Positions 1-9,362 are shown, counted from the first letter of the stretch. The stretch is DNA of 64,000 nt from JANNRA01 sp031401035 (GCA_031401035.1 JANNRA010000079.1:4322-68321), one strand, 5' to 3'. Program-made: numbers and translations. Notes: generated by a model from the letters alone, not told the origin.

Positions 1-794
<794 letters not shown>

Positions 795-798
<4 letters not shown>

Positions 799-1766
799 CC
801 CGATCCCTCGGCGCCGCGCGCGTCGTCGACGAGGAGCAGGCAGGCGGCACGGCGGGCGGCGGGGTACTGGCGCAGCGCCGGGTCGGTGTGCGCGCAGGCG
901 GCGACGGCGGCGGTGCAACGGTCGCGGAAGGCGCAGCCCGTCGGGCGGTGGCGCAGATCGGGGACGCTGCCGGGGATGGCGGCGAGGCGGCGGCCGGCGG
1001 CGCCGGCGCGCGGGATCGAGGCGAGCAGGCCGCGCGTGTAGGGATGCAGGGGCGCGGCGAAGACCTCGGCCACCGGGCCGTCCTCGACGATGCGTCCGGC
1101 GTACATGATGGCGACGCGGCCGGCGCGCTCGGCGACGATGCCGAGGTCGTGCGTCACCAGCAACACGGCCATGCCGAGCCGCTGCTGCAGGGTCGCGAAC
1201 AGATCGAGGATCTGCGCCTGGATGGTGACATCCAGGGCGGTGGTCGGCTCGTCGGCGATGAGCAGGCGCGGCCCGCCGGCGAGGGCGATGGCGAGCATGA
1301 CGCGCTGCCGCATGCCGCCGCTCAACTGGTGCGGGTAGGCATCGGCGCGCTGGGCGGGTTCGGGGATCTCGACCAGGTGCAGCAGCTCGACGGCGCGGGC
1401 GCGCGCCGCGGCACGGCCGAGGCGGTGATGCAGCGTCACCGCCTCGGCGATCTGCGCGCCGACGGTGACGACCGGATTGAGCGCCGTCATCGGCTCCTGG
1501 AAGACCATGCCGATCTGTCCGCCGCGCACGGCGCGCAGCGCCGCCGGGTCGAGGCGGGTGAGATCGCGGCCGTCGAAGCGGATGGCGCCACTGACGCGGC
1601 CCGGATGCGGCACCAGGCCGAGGATAGCCAGGGCGGTCATCGTCTTGCCGCAGCCCGACTCGCCGACCAGCCCAAGGGTCTCGCCGGCATCGAGGGTGAG
1701 GTCGATGCCGTCGACGGCGCGCGCGGCGCCGAAGGTGACGCGCAGATCGTCGAGGGCGAGAAGCAC
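795..1766 (-). CDS. dppD: Peptide ABC transporter ATPase, DppD/OppD type
   Basis: First ATPase of the di/oligopeptide importer, 323 residues, normal for the family. Walker A is GESGCGKT, the Q-loop lies in VFQEPMTALNPV, the signature is LSGGMRQR, and Walker B leads into DEPTTALDVTIQAQ. The C-terminal segment CAFRDRCTAAVAACAHTDPAL is the cysteine-containing oligo_HPY region typical of DppD/OppD. Translation starts at GTG 1766, which places the N-terminus exactly where the family begins. The upstream neighbour should be permease dppC, but the 130 bp before this gene shows no permease-like end and a defence-type gene follows. The permeases are therefore elsewhere, perhaps beyond dppF, or lost. 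Confidence 0.93.
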
Positions 1767-1896
1767 GCAGGTCGCCTAGCGGATCGCCGCGCGCGCGGCT
1801 ACGGCGCCGCCCGACTTCTGAGCGTCGGTCGCTCGCAGACTGCTTGGCGGCGTCCTCGGCGATCTGCCTGTCCGTCAACCGCCGATGGGACGGACC

Positions 1897-3267
1897 TCAT
1901 GTCCGGACCTGCGCACGCAGGAAGACTCGATCACGGTGGTACTCGAGAAAGCGCGCTTGGCCGTTGGTGAAGGTCCCAACATCGACGCTGCGGTCGACCG
2001 CAACACCCATGCGTTGCAAAGACGGCTTGTGAGCGACCGGTGAGATCAACAGAGCTCCCCCCTCTCCGAACGAAATGAAGCCGCGGTCGAAGAGATGGTC
2101 GATCGATGGCGTCAGGAGCAGCCCGTTCTGCCCGGTCAGGCGCTCTTCGTGATTGCTGTCCCGCCACGGCTTGCAGTGGCTGGCGCGCAGGTGTTCTGGA
2201 CGATCGACGAGGGTGATTCGGCAGCGGGACTCTATTTCCTGCACCCGCTGGCGGAACAGCCCTTGACCGCGCCGGGCAAGGACCAGGGCCTCACGATCTG
2301 TTCTCGAAAGCGTCGCATCCTGCTCAATGTTGCCACGCAGGTGCTCTTCCCAGAGGACCAGCTCCGGATTCGGGCTGTCGAGGGGCCCGTCGGCGACCAG
2401 CTCCCTGCGGGCAAGGGCGCCGATCTCCGCGCCGACCAGCTCGGCGAGTTCGAGTGCCAAATGCTGGCTGAGCTCCGTCAGGTAGATACTCTGAACGCCG
2501 TGGCCGTTGGGACGCAGCGGCGAGTAGCGCTGCGGCAGCAGCGGCCGCAGCTTCTCGATCCAGTCCGCCGGCCGGATCGGCGAGGCCATGATCTGAAATC
2601 GGACATCGACCCGCCAGCCAATCTCATCCCACTTCCGTCCAGCGCCGCCGAACTCTGGCGGCTTGGGGGCCTCGTAGGCATAGGATCGTGCGAGGCCGAT
2701 TGCCCGAATCAGTGTATCGCAGAACGAAAAGACCAGGTCGCCTGGCGCGACCTCGCGCATGAACTCATAAAACGGGTTGCGGTGACCGTCCGCCTTGCGC
2801 TTTGGCGACCACAGGTAGCCCCCAGCCACTTCGTGGCGATAGGTCTGATTCTGGTTGACCCACCAATAGCGCACGGCCTCAGGGGCTCTGGCGTTCTCTG
2901 ACGCGAAACGCAAGGGGGGTTCGGACGCCCAGCGTTCTGCGTACGGCCAGTCGAGATCCGCAAGCGCGCTCAGGCCGCTGAGGTCGATCTGCTCCTTCGC
3001 GCGGTCGGCGATCGGCTGCACACTGATCAGATCTTCCGCAGTGGCGATGCGCAGTCCCCGCTCCTCCACGGCGTGCCCGATGACTTCGCGCTGGAACTCC
3101 GTCTTGGCCACCTGGACTTCGAGCACCGTCCCGCCATCCGCGCTGGCGTCGCGAAGGAAATCCGGGCCGGACGACAGCGCGGCGCCATGCGTCTGCGAGA
3201 TCGAGAGTCCCATCGCGATCAGCGCAGCGTCGGGTCCTGCCAAGTCGTCCGGCGGCCGCGCCTGCAC
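1897..3267 (-). CDS. EVE-like/HNH endonuclease, in frame with a nucleotidyltransferase remnant
   Basis: Two unrelated proteins share one open frame. The last ~325 residues, from about GTG 2874 (RYWWVNQNQTYR onward), form an HNH nuclease: an EVE/PUA-like N-terminal domain (GGYLWSPKRKADG, APGDLVFSF, PKPPEFGGAG) and an HNH_2-type motif ASHCKPWRDS...NGLLLTPSIDHLFDRGF. Proteins of this build are known or suspected modification-dependent endonucleases. The residues before it (VLEVQVAKTEFQREV, IATAEDLI, DRAKEQIDLSGL, DLDWPYAERWA) are the body of a nucleotidyltransferase-fold antitoxin-like protein whose start lies in another frame (see 3268-3420). The GTG at 3267 is only the V after the DIDLT motif and is not a natural start. 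The functional gene is probably 1897-2874. Base composition is lower in GC than the neighbouring transporter genes. Confidence 0.8.
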   Translation of the reverse strand: MQARPPDDLAGPDAALIAMGLSISQTHGAALSSGPDFLRDASADGGTVLEVQVAKTEFQREVIGHAVEERGLRIATAEDLISVQPIADRAKEQIDLSGLSALADLDWPYAERWASEPPLRFASENARAPEAVRYWWVNQNQTYRHEVAGGYLWSPKRKADGHRNPFYEFMREVAPGDLVFSFCDTLIRAIGLARSYAYEAPKPPEFGGAGRKWDEIGWRVDVRFQIMASPIRPADWIEKLRPLLPQRYSPLRPNGHGVQSIYLTELSQHLALELAELVGAEIGALARRELVADGPLDSPNPELVLWEEHLRGNIEQDATLSRTDREALVLARRGQGLFRQRVQEIESRCRITLVDRPEHLRASHCKPWRDSNHEERLTGQNGLLLTPSIDHLFDRGFISFGEGGALLISPVAHKPSLQRMGVAVDRSVDVGTFTNGQARFLEYHRDRVFLRAQVRT

Positions 3268-3420
3268 CGTCAGGTCGATGTCGGTCGTGAAGCGCGGCTC
3301 GAGCCTGCGTTGCCCGCGTGGCCGCCGATTTCAAGCACGGCGGTTTCGGAACACGAGACGACGCCGGCGGCACGCCGATGCCGACCCCGATCTTCGGCGA
3401 AACGGTCATTGTCCCCCACA
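3268..3420 (-). pseudogene. Frameshifted 5' part of a nucleotidyltransferase gene
   Basis: On the minus strand, one frame reads VLEIGGHAGNAG and the next frame reads LEPRFTTDIDLTVQAR. Members of this nucleotidyltransferase family carry a continuous GGHAxNAxGxPRFTTDIDL, where the DxD coordinates metal. The two halves join only if a single frameshift is assumed near 3300-3310. Just 15-25 residues precede the glycine motif before the vapC stop at 3424, so the usual N-terminal helix is also lost. A base-call error would give the same picture, but the loss of both ends argues for real decay. Confidence 0.6.
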
Positions 3421-3423
3421 GGG

Positions 3424-3810
3424 TCAGGGGCGGTGAATCTCCAGGAACCCCAGTCGGGCCATGCGTTCGAAGTCGGCATCCAGCGACCAGAGGGGGGCGG
3501 CCTGAGCGACGGCGACGGCCGCGATGAGCAGATCCGCGATGCCGAACCGTTGCCCCGCGGCGACGGCGATGTCGATCCAGGCGTCGATGCGCTCCCACGC
3601 CGTCGCGTCCGGGTAGTAGAGCGGCAGCGCGGAAAGGGTGCGGCGCAGGCGCGGCAGATCGCGCCGCGAGGACCCCGCGAGGATTTCGATCCTGACCGGG
3701 GCGGCCAGGGCCACCTCATCACGATCGAGAAGCCGGCTCAGCTCGGTCGCGTGCGGCGTGGCGCGGCCGCGCAGGGCGCTAACCCACACCGGGGTGTCGA
3801 CGACGACCAT
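3424..3810 (-). CDS. vapC: PIN-domain toxin ribonuclease VapC
   Basis: A 128-residue PIN-domain RNase, the toxin of a type II toxin-antitoxin pair; the family cleaves tRNA or rRNA using Mg/Mn. The acidic residues are in place: D5 in MVVVDTPVW, E42 in RIEILAG, D93 in FGIADLLIAA, and D111/D113 in SLDADFE. Length is normal and no catalytic residue is missing, so the toxin looks functional. Its ATG at 3810 lies inside the 3' end of the antitoxin gene, and both belong to one transcript. It borders the degraded nucleotidyltransferase and the EVE-HNH gene, making a small accessory cluster inserted among transporter genes. Confidence 0.93.
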   Translation of the reverse strand: MVVVDTPVWVSALRGRATPHATELSRLLDRDEVALAAPVRIEILAGSSRRDLPRLRRTLSALPLYYPDATAWERIDAWIDIAVAAGQRFGIADLLIAAVAVAQAAPLWSLDADFERMARLGFLEIHRP

Positions 3811-4016
3811 CGCGCCGAGCGGCGCGGGCGGCGGCGCGAAGTCGGGATGTCGATGTCGAGTTTGACGGCGCCGATCAGCGACTTCAGTTCGTCGATTTGG
3901 CGGCGGCGGATGAGCTCCTGCAAGGAGAGGACGACGGTGTCTGTCTTCGACGTGAACCCCAACAGCCGACGCGCCTCGTCAGTGAGCCCGGCCAGGATAT
4001 CGAGCGTCGTCCGCAT
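3738..4016 (-). CDS. vapB: Antitoxin VapB
   Basis: Antitoxin partner of VapC. The N-terminus MRTTLDILAGLTDEARRLLG begins with the beta-strand that forms a ribbon-helix-helix in the VapB/DUF2191 family; the middle (TDTVVLSLQELIRRRQIDEL, then LDIDIP) matches the toxin-wrapping region. ATG 4016 is preferred over an upstream ATG at 4052 because the family starts at MRTTLDI. Family members usually stop next to the vapC start. Here the frame runs 73 bp into vapC, adding an Arg/Ser/Ala-rich tail (RRRPRRSARWSSSTP...) that looks like read-through after loss of the normal stop. An 8-bp inverted repeat over the start codon is a likely autoregulation site. Confidence 0.85.
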   Translation of the reverse strand: MRTTLDILAGLTDEARRLLGFTSKTDTVVLSLQELIRRRQIDELKSLIGAVKLDIDIPTSRRRPRRSARWSSSTPRCGLAPCAAAPRRTRPS

Positions 4017-4052
4017 ACGAATGCGGGTAGGTCGTATGCATCTGGATGTCAA
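4013..4052 (-). promoter_or_regulatory. vapBC promoter and inverted-repeat operator
   Basis: GCATACGA (4013-4020) and TCGTATGC (4032-4039) form a perfect 8-bp inverted repeat with an 11-bp spacer; it includes the vapB start codon. On the minus strand a TTGACA lies at 4052-4047, with a poor -10 (TACCCG) 17 bp on. If that promoter is real, the vapBC mRNA has almost no leader. VapB-type antitoxins commonly repress their own promoter by binding such repeats. The repeat is seen directly; its role is inferred. Confidence 0.55.
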
Positions 4053-4133
4053 GAAAAGGCGAGCGGGCGTGCGCTATCTGCCACCTTGCTTGGTGACGTT
4101 GGCGTCGTAGGCCGACCCATGCTGTGCATCGCC

Positions 4134-5873
4134 TCACTCGGCGAGGCGGATGCGTTCCGGCCGGTCGACGCCCCACACCGAGGGAGCGTAGTTCTGCAGC
4201 GCCGTGCTGGCGGCGCTGAAGCGCAGCGGGCGGACGGTCTGGATGATCGGCAGGCGCTCGTGCAGGATCTCCTGGATGCGCCAGTAGGCGGCGCGGCGCG
4301 ACTCGAGATCGAGGCTGCGGGCGCCGGTTTCGAGCAGGCGGTCGATCTCCGCCTCCCACTCCGTCGCCGGGCGCGCCTGATTCGGGAACCAGACGTGCAG
4401 TGGGCCGCTCGAGCGCAGCAGGCTGGCGGCGTCGTGCGGCTCGATGCTGCCGGTGAAGCCCATCAGCAGCGCGTCCCAGTCGAATGTCGCCTGCAGCTTG
4501 CTGATCAGCGCGTCCGGTTCGATGGCGTCGAGGTGTACGCGCATGTGCAGGCCGTCCTGCCAGTCGCGCTGCAGGAGGCGCGCGACCTGCGCCCGCACCG
4601 GGTTGCCGGCATTGGTCGCCAGGGTGAACTCGACCGGATGGCCGGGGCGGTCCTCGAGCACAGCGTCGCCGTCGCGGTCGAGGTAGCCGCCCTCGGCGAG
4701 GAGGGCGCGGGCGCGCGCCAGATCGTAGGGGAAGTCAGCCAGGTGCGGATTGTAGAAGCGCTGATTAGCGGGCGAGATGAACGACACCGCCGGCGCGCCG
4801 AAGCCGTCGAGCGCGGTGGCGATCATCGAGGACTTGTCGACCGCGTGCGCCAGCGCGCGCAGGAAGATCGGATCGCTGAACCAGCCCAGGCGCGGATCGG
4901 CGGCGCCGCGGCCGCTCGCGGCGTCGCGTCGGTGGCGCGCGGGGTTGCGGTTGAAGGTGACGAACAGCATGCCTGGGTCGACGCCGACCTCGTGCACCGC
5001 GAAGTCGCCGCTGGCCTGCCGCTCGAGCAGCGTGCGCACCTCCTCGCCGCTCGGCGTATGGATGTCGGTCTCGCCGGCGAGGAAGGCCGCCGTCGCGCTG
5101 GCCTGATCGAGGACGATGCGGATCGTCTGCTCGGTGAGGTATGGCAGCGCGGCGCCCTGCTCGTCGTGCATCCAGTAGTCGTCATTGCGCGTCAGGTGGA
5201 TGAGGCGCCCGGGCGCATACTGGGCGAGGCGATAGGGACCGCTGCCGACCAGCGCCGAGGGGGCGACGTCGGTGCCCCATTGCTGCGCGAAGGTGCCGTC
5301 GCGCAACGCCGGGCCGAGGACGTGTTCGGGCACGATCGGCACCGTCAGCGAGCTCAGCAGCGGCGCGAACGGATGCGGCAGGCGGATGCGCACGGTGTGG
5401 GCGTCCACCGCCTGCACGGTCATGCGCGCGCCGCTGATCGTCAGCGGCGCTTTCAGCGGGCTCGGGACGTGCGCGTCGTAGATGGCGTCGAAGGTGAACA
5501 CCACGTCGCGTGCCGTCACCGGCTGGCCGTCGTGCCAACGCGCGTCGCGGCGCAGCTGCAGGGTCAGCGTCGTGCCGGCCGGGTCGAGCTGCCAGTCCTG
5601 CGCCAGCGCCGGCTGCATCTCGCCGCTGCGCGGGTCGAGGCGCAGCAGCGCGTCGAAGACGCCGGCGACGGCGGCGCGCGAGGCGGCGTCGGTGGCGATG
5701 ATCGGATTGAAGGTGGTCGGGTCGGCGATGGTCGCGGTATGCAGATGCTGCGGACGCGGCGTCGGCACCACGGTGGGCGCCGGCGTCGGCGCGGCGGGCG
5801 GCGGCGGTGGCGAGGCGCAGCCGCCAAGCAGGGCGAGGAGAAGGGGAAGAGCGCGCGCCGCGGCGCGGCTCAC
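4134..5873 (-). CDS. Peptide-binding lipoprotein (SBP_bac_5 family)
   Basis: Extracytoplasmic solute-binding protein for an ABC importer, 579 residues. A signal peptide ends in a lipobox with acylated Cys at residue 19 (LALLGGC), followed by a Pro/Thr linker. The SBP_bac_5 fold is shown by ADPTTFNPIIATD, LAQDWQLDPAGTTLTLQLRRDARWHDGQPVTARDVVF split across the first domain, LVGSGPYRL, and a late AAYWRIQEILHERLPIIQ. A DRDGDAVLED segment looks like a small Asp-rich loop. Its ATG overlaps the stop of the upstream lipoprotein gene by four bases, so it is translated with it. It probably feeds the DppD/DppF ATPases, although an accessory islet now separates them. Confidence 0.93.
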   Translation of the reverse strand: MSRAAARALPLLLALLGGCASPPPPPAAPTPAPTVVPTPRPQHLHTATIADPTTFNPIIATDAASRAAVAGVFDALLRLDPRSGEMQPALAQDWQLDPAGTTLTLQLRRDARWHDGQPVTARDVVFTFDAIYDAHVPSPLKAPLTISGARMTVQAVDAHTVRIRLPHPFAPLLSSLTVPIVPEHVLGPALRDGTFAQQWGTDVAPSALVGSGPYRLAQYAPGRLIHLTRNDDYWMHDEQGAALPYLTEQTIRIVLDQASATAAFLAGETDIHTPSGEEVRTLLERQASGDFAVHEVGVDPGMLFVTFNRNPARHRRDAASGRGAADPRLGWFSDPIFLRALAHAVDKSSMIATALDGFGAPAVSFISPANQRFYNPHLADFPYDLARARALLAEGGYLDRDGDAVLEDRPGHPVEFTLATNAGNPVRAQVARLLQRDWQDGLHMRVHLDAIEPDALISKLQATFDWDALLMGFTGSIEPHDAASLLRSSGPLHVWFPNQARPATEWEAEIDRLLETGARSLDLESRRAAYWRIQEILHERLPIIQTVRPLRFSAASTALQNYAPSVWGVDRPERIRLAE

Positions 5874-6661
5874 GGAGCGGCTCCATCGAGCCCGATGTCG
5901 CGACTGCCGTCGGGCGTCGCCAACGCGAAGGCCGCGGCGGCCAGCGGCGGATTGACCTCCGGCTCGCTGAGCGTGATCTCGATGCGGCGCTGCGTCGGCG
6001 GCAGCTCGATGCCGAGCTGCATCGGCAGGCGTGCATCGCCCGACGGCGCCCAGCCATCGAACGTGGCGCGCAGCAGCACCCGCCCGTCGCGTGCGTGGCG
6101 CTCGTAGCGCAGCGGCTCGAACGCGGCGTTGAACCAGGTGGCGGTAACTCCGGCATCGTCATCCTGCCAGAGGCGGATGGCGGCGCCGTCGGCGCTCACC
6201 TGGCCGCCGCCGGCGGGCAGCGGCGGCGTGCCCAGCAGCAGATCGACGGCGGTCGGCACCGCCACGTCCATCTGCGTGTAGCGGCGCAGGTTGGCGGCGC
6301 TGGCGACGCCGCGATAGACGACTTTCTCGCCGCGGTCCCAGGCGCTCAGGGCGCCGTCGGCCGCGCTGAGCACGAAGACGGCGCCGAAGGGCGAGAACAG
6401 CTCCAGGCGCAGACGGTCGGGCCGTTCGGCGATGAGCAACTGCTTGGCGCTGCGCGATTCCTCCGGCGCCGTGTAGCGCAGGCGCGCCCAGGCGCGCAGC
6501 GCCCGCACCTGCGCGCGGCGCGCGTCGAGGGCGGCGGCGAGTTGCGCCGCCGTCGGCAGCGGGCCGGCGAAGCCGGCCACCGGGCCGGGCGCGGGGCGGG
6601 TGGCGCACCCGGCGAGGAGCACCACCGTCGCGAGCGCGGCGACGGCGGTGCGTCCCCTCAC
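5870..6661 (-). CDS. DUF4292-like outer-membrane lipoprotein
   Basis: A 263-residue lipoprotein with lipobox VLLAGC (Cys 19). The body (ARLRYTAPEESRSAKQLLIAERPDRLRLELFSPFG, then a beta-rich half ending in PTQRRIEITLSEPEVNPPLAAAAF) resembles DUF4292/LolB-like proteins, which have an open beta-barrel that can carry lipids or lipoproteins. It overlaps the TPR gene upstream and the solute-binding gene downstream by four bases each, a tightly coupled trio. The exact ligand is unknown, and a role in lipoprotein or envelope biogenesis is only inferred from fold similarity. Confidence 0.7.
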   Translation of the reverse strand: MRGRTAVAALATVVLLAGCATRPAPGPVAGFAGPLPTAAQLAAALDARRAQVRALRAWARLRYTAPEESRSAKQLLIAERPDRLRLELFSPFGAVFVLSAADGALSAWDRGEKVVYRGVASAANLRRYTQMDVAVPTAVDLLLGTPPLPAGGGQVSADGAAIRLWQDDDAGVTATWFNAAFEPLRYERHARDGRVLLRATFDGWAPSGDARLPMQLGIELPPTQRRIEITLSEPEVNPPLAAAAFALATPDGSRDIGLDGAAP

Positions 6662-8424
6662 GAGGCGCCCTGGTGCTGCCCGGCGCGCTGCAGATCGTCG
6701 ATCTTGCCGCGCAGCCGTTCGGTCTGGTCGGGTTCGGTGGCGCGGCCGAGGGCCTCGCGGTAGACGCGCAGCGCCTCGTCGGTGCGGCCGGCTTTCCGGT
6801 AGGCGTCACCGAGATGTTCGGTGATCGTCGGATCGTCGCCGGCGATCTGCACGGCGCGCTCGAGGTACTCGATCGCCTTGGAGTAGTCACCGCGCTGGTA
6901 GAAAACCCAGCCGAGACTGTCGAGGTAGAAGCCGTCGTGCGGACTGAGGGCCAGGGCGCGGCGGATGAGCGTTTCGGCCTCGTCCAGTTTCACGCCCTGC
7001 TCGGCGTATGTGTAGCCCAGGTAGTTGAGCGCTGGCGCGTTCTCCGGGTTGAGCTCGATGGCGCGGCGCATGTACTCCATGCCGCGCTCGCGCTCTTTGT
7101 TCTCGTCGTACAGGGCGCCGAGGGTGAACTGGTAGCGGTCGTTGTCGGGATGCGCCTCGACCAACTGCTGCATGACCACGATCGCCTCCGGCACCTTGCC
7201 CTGCTCGCGCAGCAACACCGCCTCGACGTCGATCAGTTCCGCCTCGTCGGGCTTGAGCTCACGGGCGCGGCGCAGCGCCGCGGCGGCGGCGTCGCTCTGG
7301 CCGCTCTGCTGCAGCAGGGTAACGACGTTGCGCTGCGCGTCGACGTACAGCTCGTGCTCGGGTGGAATGCGCTGGTACTCCTCGATGGCACGCGCCGGGT
7401 CGCCGCTCTGCTCGTAGGTGGAGGCCAGGTAGTAGCGCGCCCGCGCGTTGCCCGGCTCGGCGCCGAGGACCAGGCTGAACTCGTTGACGGCGCGGTCGTA
7501 CTCGCCGGTTTCGAGGAGGATCAGGCCGATCTTGGTGCGCGTGTCCTGCGCATCCGCGTCACCCTTCTCAAGCTCGCGAAACTGCGCCAGCGCGTCGTCG
7601 TACTTGCGCTGCCGGGCGTAGAGGGCCCCGAGTCGGCGCCGCACCTGGTCCTGGCGTGGATTGGCGCGCAGCACCTGCTCGTAGATGACGATCGCCTCGT
7701 CCGGACGTTGCGTGGCCTCGTAGAGCAGGGCGATGTCGACCAGCACCGGCTGCGCATTGGGATTGATCGCCAGCGCCTTGCGGTAGGCGGCCTCGGCGCC
7801 GGCGAAGTTCTGCCCGGCGGTGCGCACGCGGCCGAGGTAGTAGTACCCGAGGAAGGAGTCGGGGTCGCGCTCGATCAGGTAGGTGAGCGTCGCCTCGGCG
7901 CGCGCGAAGTCGCCCTGCTTGGCGTACAGAACACCGAGCAGCAGGCGCGCCTGCTCGCGGTCGGGATCCTCCGCCAGCACCGCTTCGTACTCGCGCACCG
8001 CTTCGCCGTCGCGGCCAACGGTGGAGAGCACGTCGGCGTACATCAGGCGGCCGTCGACGTCGGTGGGATCGAGCCGCACCGCCGCCTGGCTCTGCTCCAG
8101 CGCGTCGGCCAGACGGCCCTGGCGCACGTACAGGGCCGCCAGACGCTGGTGCAGCATGGCGCTGCTCGGATCGGCCTCGACGGCGCGCTCGAACTGCGTC
8201 GTCGCCTCCGCCTGGTCGCCGCGGTTGGCGGCCAGCATGCCGGCCAGGAAGTGGGCGTAGGCGGCGGCCTCGGGCGGCGGCGCGGTGGTGGAGACCTCGG
8301 CGGCGCCGAGCTCCAGGAGGTCGGGCGGCGGAGCAGGGGCGTCTGAACGGCGCAGTACCGCGCAGCCGGCAACTGATAGCGCCAACGCCCCGACGAGCAA
8401 CACGCGATGCGCTGGGTGCGACAT
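6658..8424 (-). CDS. TPR-repeat lipoprotein
   Basis: A secreted lipoprotein of about 588 residues made almost wholly of tetratricopeptide repeats. I place the start at ATG 8424 because the protein then opens with a standard lipoprotein signal (MSHPAHRVLLVGALALSVAGC, Cys 21); the frame is open a further 28 codons upstream without a signal. Repeats recur about every 34 residues (e.g. AEATTQFERAVEADPSSAMLHQRLAALYVRQGRLADALEQ region), with roughly 14 units. Such proteins act as docking scaffolds in the periplasm or outer membrane. It is the first gene of the trio with the DUF4292-like lipoprotein and solute-binding protein, and is divergent from the glycosidase gene at 8538. Confidence 0.88.
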   Translation of the reverse strand: MSHPAHRVLLVGALALSVAGCAVLRRSDAPAPPPDLLELGAAEVSTTAPPPEAAAYAHFLAGMLAANRGDQAEATTQFERAVEADPSSAMLHQRLAALYVRQGRLADALEQSQAAVRLDPTDVDGRLMYADVLSTVGRDGEAVREYEAVLAEDPDREQARLLLGVLYAKQGDFARAEATLTYLIERDPDSFLGYYYLGRVRTAGQNFAGAEAAYRKALAINPNAQPVLVDIALLYEATQRPDEAIVIYEQVLRANPRQDQVRRRLGALYARQRKYDDALAQFRELEKGDADAQDTRTKIGLILLETGEYDRAVNEFSLVLGAEPGNARARYYLASTYEQSGDPARAIEEYQRIPPEHELYVDAQRNVVTLLQQSGQSDAAAAALRRARELKPDEAELIDVEAVLLREQGKVPEAIVVMQQLVEAHPDNDRYQFTLGALYDENKERERGMEYMRRAIELNPENAPALNYLGYTYAEQGVKLDEAETLIRRALALSPHDGFYLDSLGWVFYQRGDYSKAIEYLERAVQIAGDDPTITEHLGDAYRKAGRTDEALRVYREALGRATEPDQTERLRGKIDDLQRAGQHQGAS

Positions 8425-8537
8425 GGTTCGAACGACCGAGGAAGTGGTGTACCACAGGGTCTGGGGTCGGTCTATCGAGCCGCGCATATGCGAGCGGTGG
8501 ATCGACACGCGTGGTGCCGCTATCGTGCGACAGCGCC

Positions 8538-9362
8538 ATGCGACATTCGACGCGCACCCTGGCGCTGCTGCTGGCGGGAGGCCTTGCGAGCGGCAGCGCG
8601 GCGGCTCAGTCCATCGACTGGCGACGCCTCGACGCCGGCCTCGAGTTCGCCGCAGTCGCCTCGCCGATCACCGCCGCCAGCGGCGACTCGCGCATCCGCA
8701 TCCTGCGCGCCGATCCAGAGCGCTATGCCATCGAGCTGCTCAACGCCTCGGCCGCGGCCGACGGCCAGCGCCGCACGGCCCGCCAATGGGCGCAGGCGCA
8801 CGACCTGGTGGCGGCGATCAACGCCAGCCTCTACCAGGGCGACTACCGCACCAGCACCGCCCAGATGCGCGCTCGGCGACACGTCAACAACCCGCGCCTG
8901 ACCAAGCACAATGCGGTGCTGCTCTTCGACCGCCTCGACCCGGGCGTGCCGCCGCTCGAGCTGATCGATCGCACCTGCCGCGACCTGGCGGCGCGCGAAC
9001 GCAGCTACGCCGGCGCCGTGCAGGGGATCCGCATGATCTCCTGCCACGGTGCCAACGTCTGGAGTCAGCAGCCGCGCGTCTGGAGCAACGCCGCCATCGG
9101 CGTTGATGCGCAGGGCCGCCTGCTCTTCCTGCACATGCGCGCACCGCTCAGCACGCACGATTTCGCCGCTGCCCTGCTCGCCCTGCCGCTCGGCCTGCGC
9201 CAGACGATGTACGTCGAGGGCGGCCCCGAGGCGCAACTGTACGTCAACGCCGGCGGCCTCGAACTGGAGGTGGTCGGCAGCCGCGGCAGCAGCTTCGCCG
9301 GCTTTGAGAACACCCTCGCGCTGCCGATCCCCAACGCCCTCGGGCTGCGGCGCCTGCCCTGA
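8538..9362 (+). CDS. Secreted phosphodiester glycosidase-like protein (NAGPA family)
   Basis: A 274-residue exported protein of the phosphodiester glycosidase (NAGPA, PF09992) family, which cleaves sugar-phosphodiester bonds or related envelope glycans. ATG 8538 starts a clear signal peptide (LALLLAGGLASGSAAAQS); a longer frame from 8511 would bury it. Family signatures are the AINASLYQGDYRTS region, GVDAQGRLLFLHMRAPLS and the late MYVEGGPEAQLYVNAGG. The last ~160 bp and the following ~120 bp recur at 11614-11893 as a diverged copy. The intergenic region upstream is shared with the divergent TPR gene. Confidence 0.85.
   Translation: MRHSTRTLALLLAGGLASGSAAAQSIDWRRLDAGLEFAAVASPITAASGDSRIRILRADPERYAIELLNASAAADGQRRTARQWAQAHDLVAAINASLYQGDYRTSTAQMRARRHVNNPRLTKHNAVLLFDRLDPGVPPLELIDRTCRDLAARERSYAGAVQGIRMISCHGANVWSQQPRVWSNAAIGVDAQGRLLFLHMRAPLSTHDFAAALLALPLGLRQTMYVEGGPEAQLYVNAGGLELEVVGSRGSSFAGFENTLALPIPNALGLRRLP

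Noticed and set aside
1767..1896. A remnant of a DppC permease C-terminus before dppD
   Set aside because: No frame shows a permease-like helix or EAA loop; the few suggestive residues (GDPLGDLR) are too short.
3897..6107. A 736-codon plus-strand ORF opposite the solute-binding protein gene
   Set aside because: High GC leaves long open antisense frames. The protein is Arg/Gln/Ala-rich with no motif, while the minus strand holds clear lipoprotein genes.
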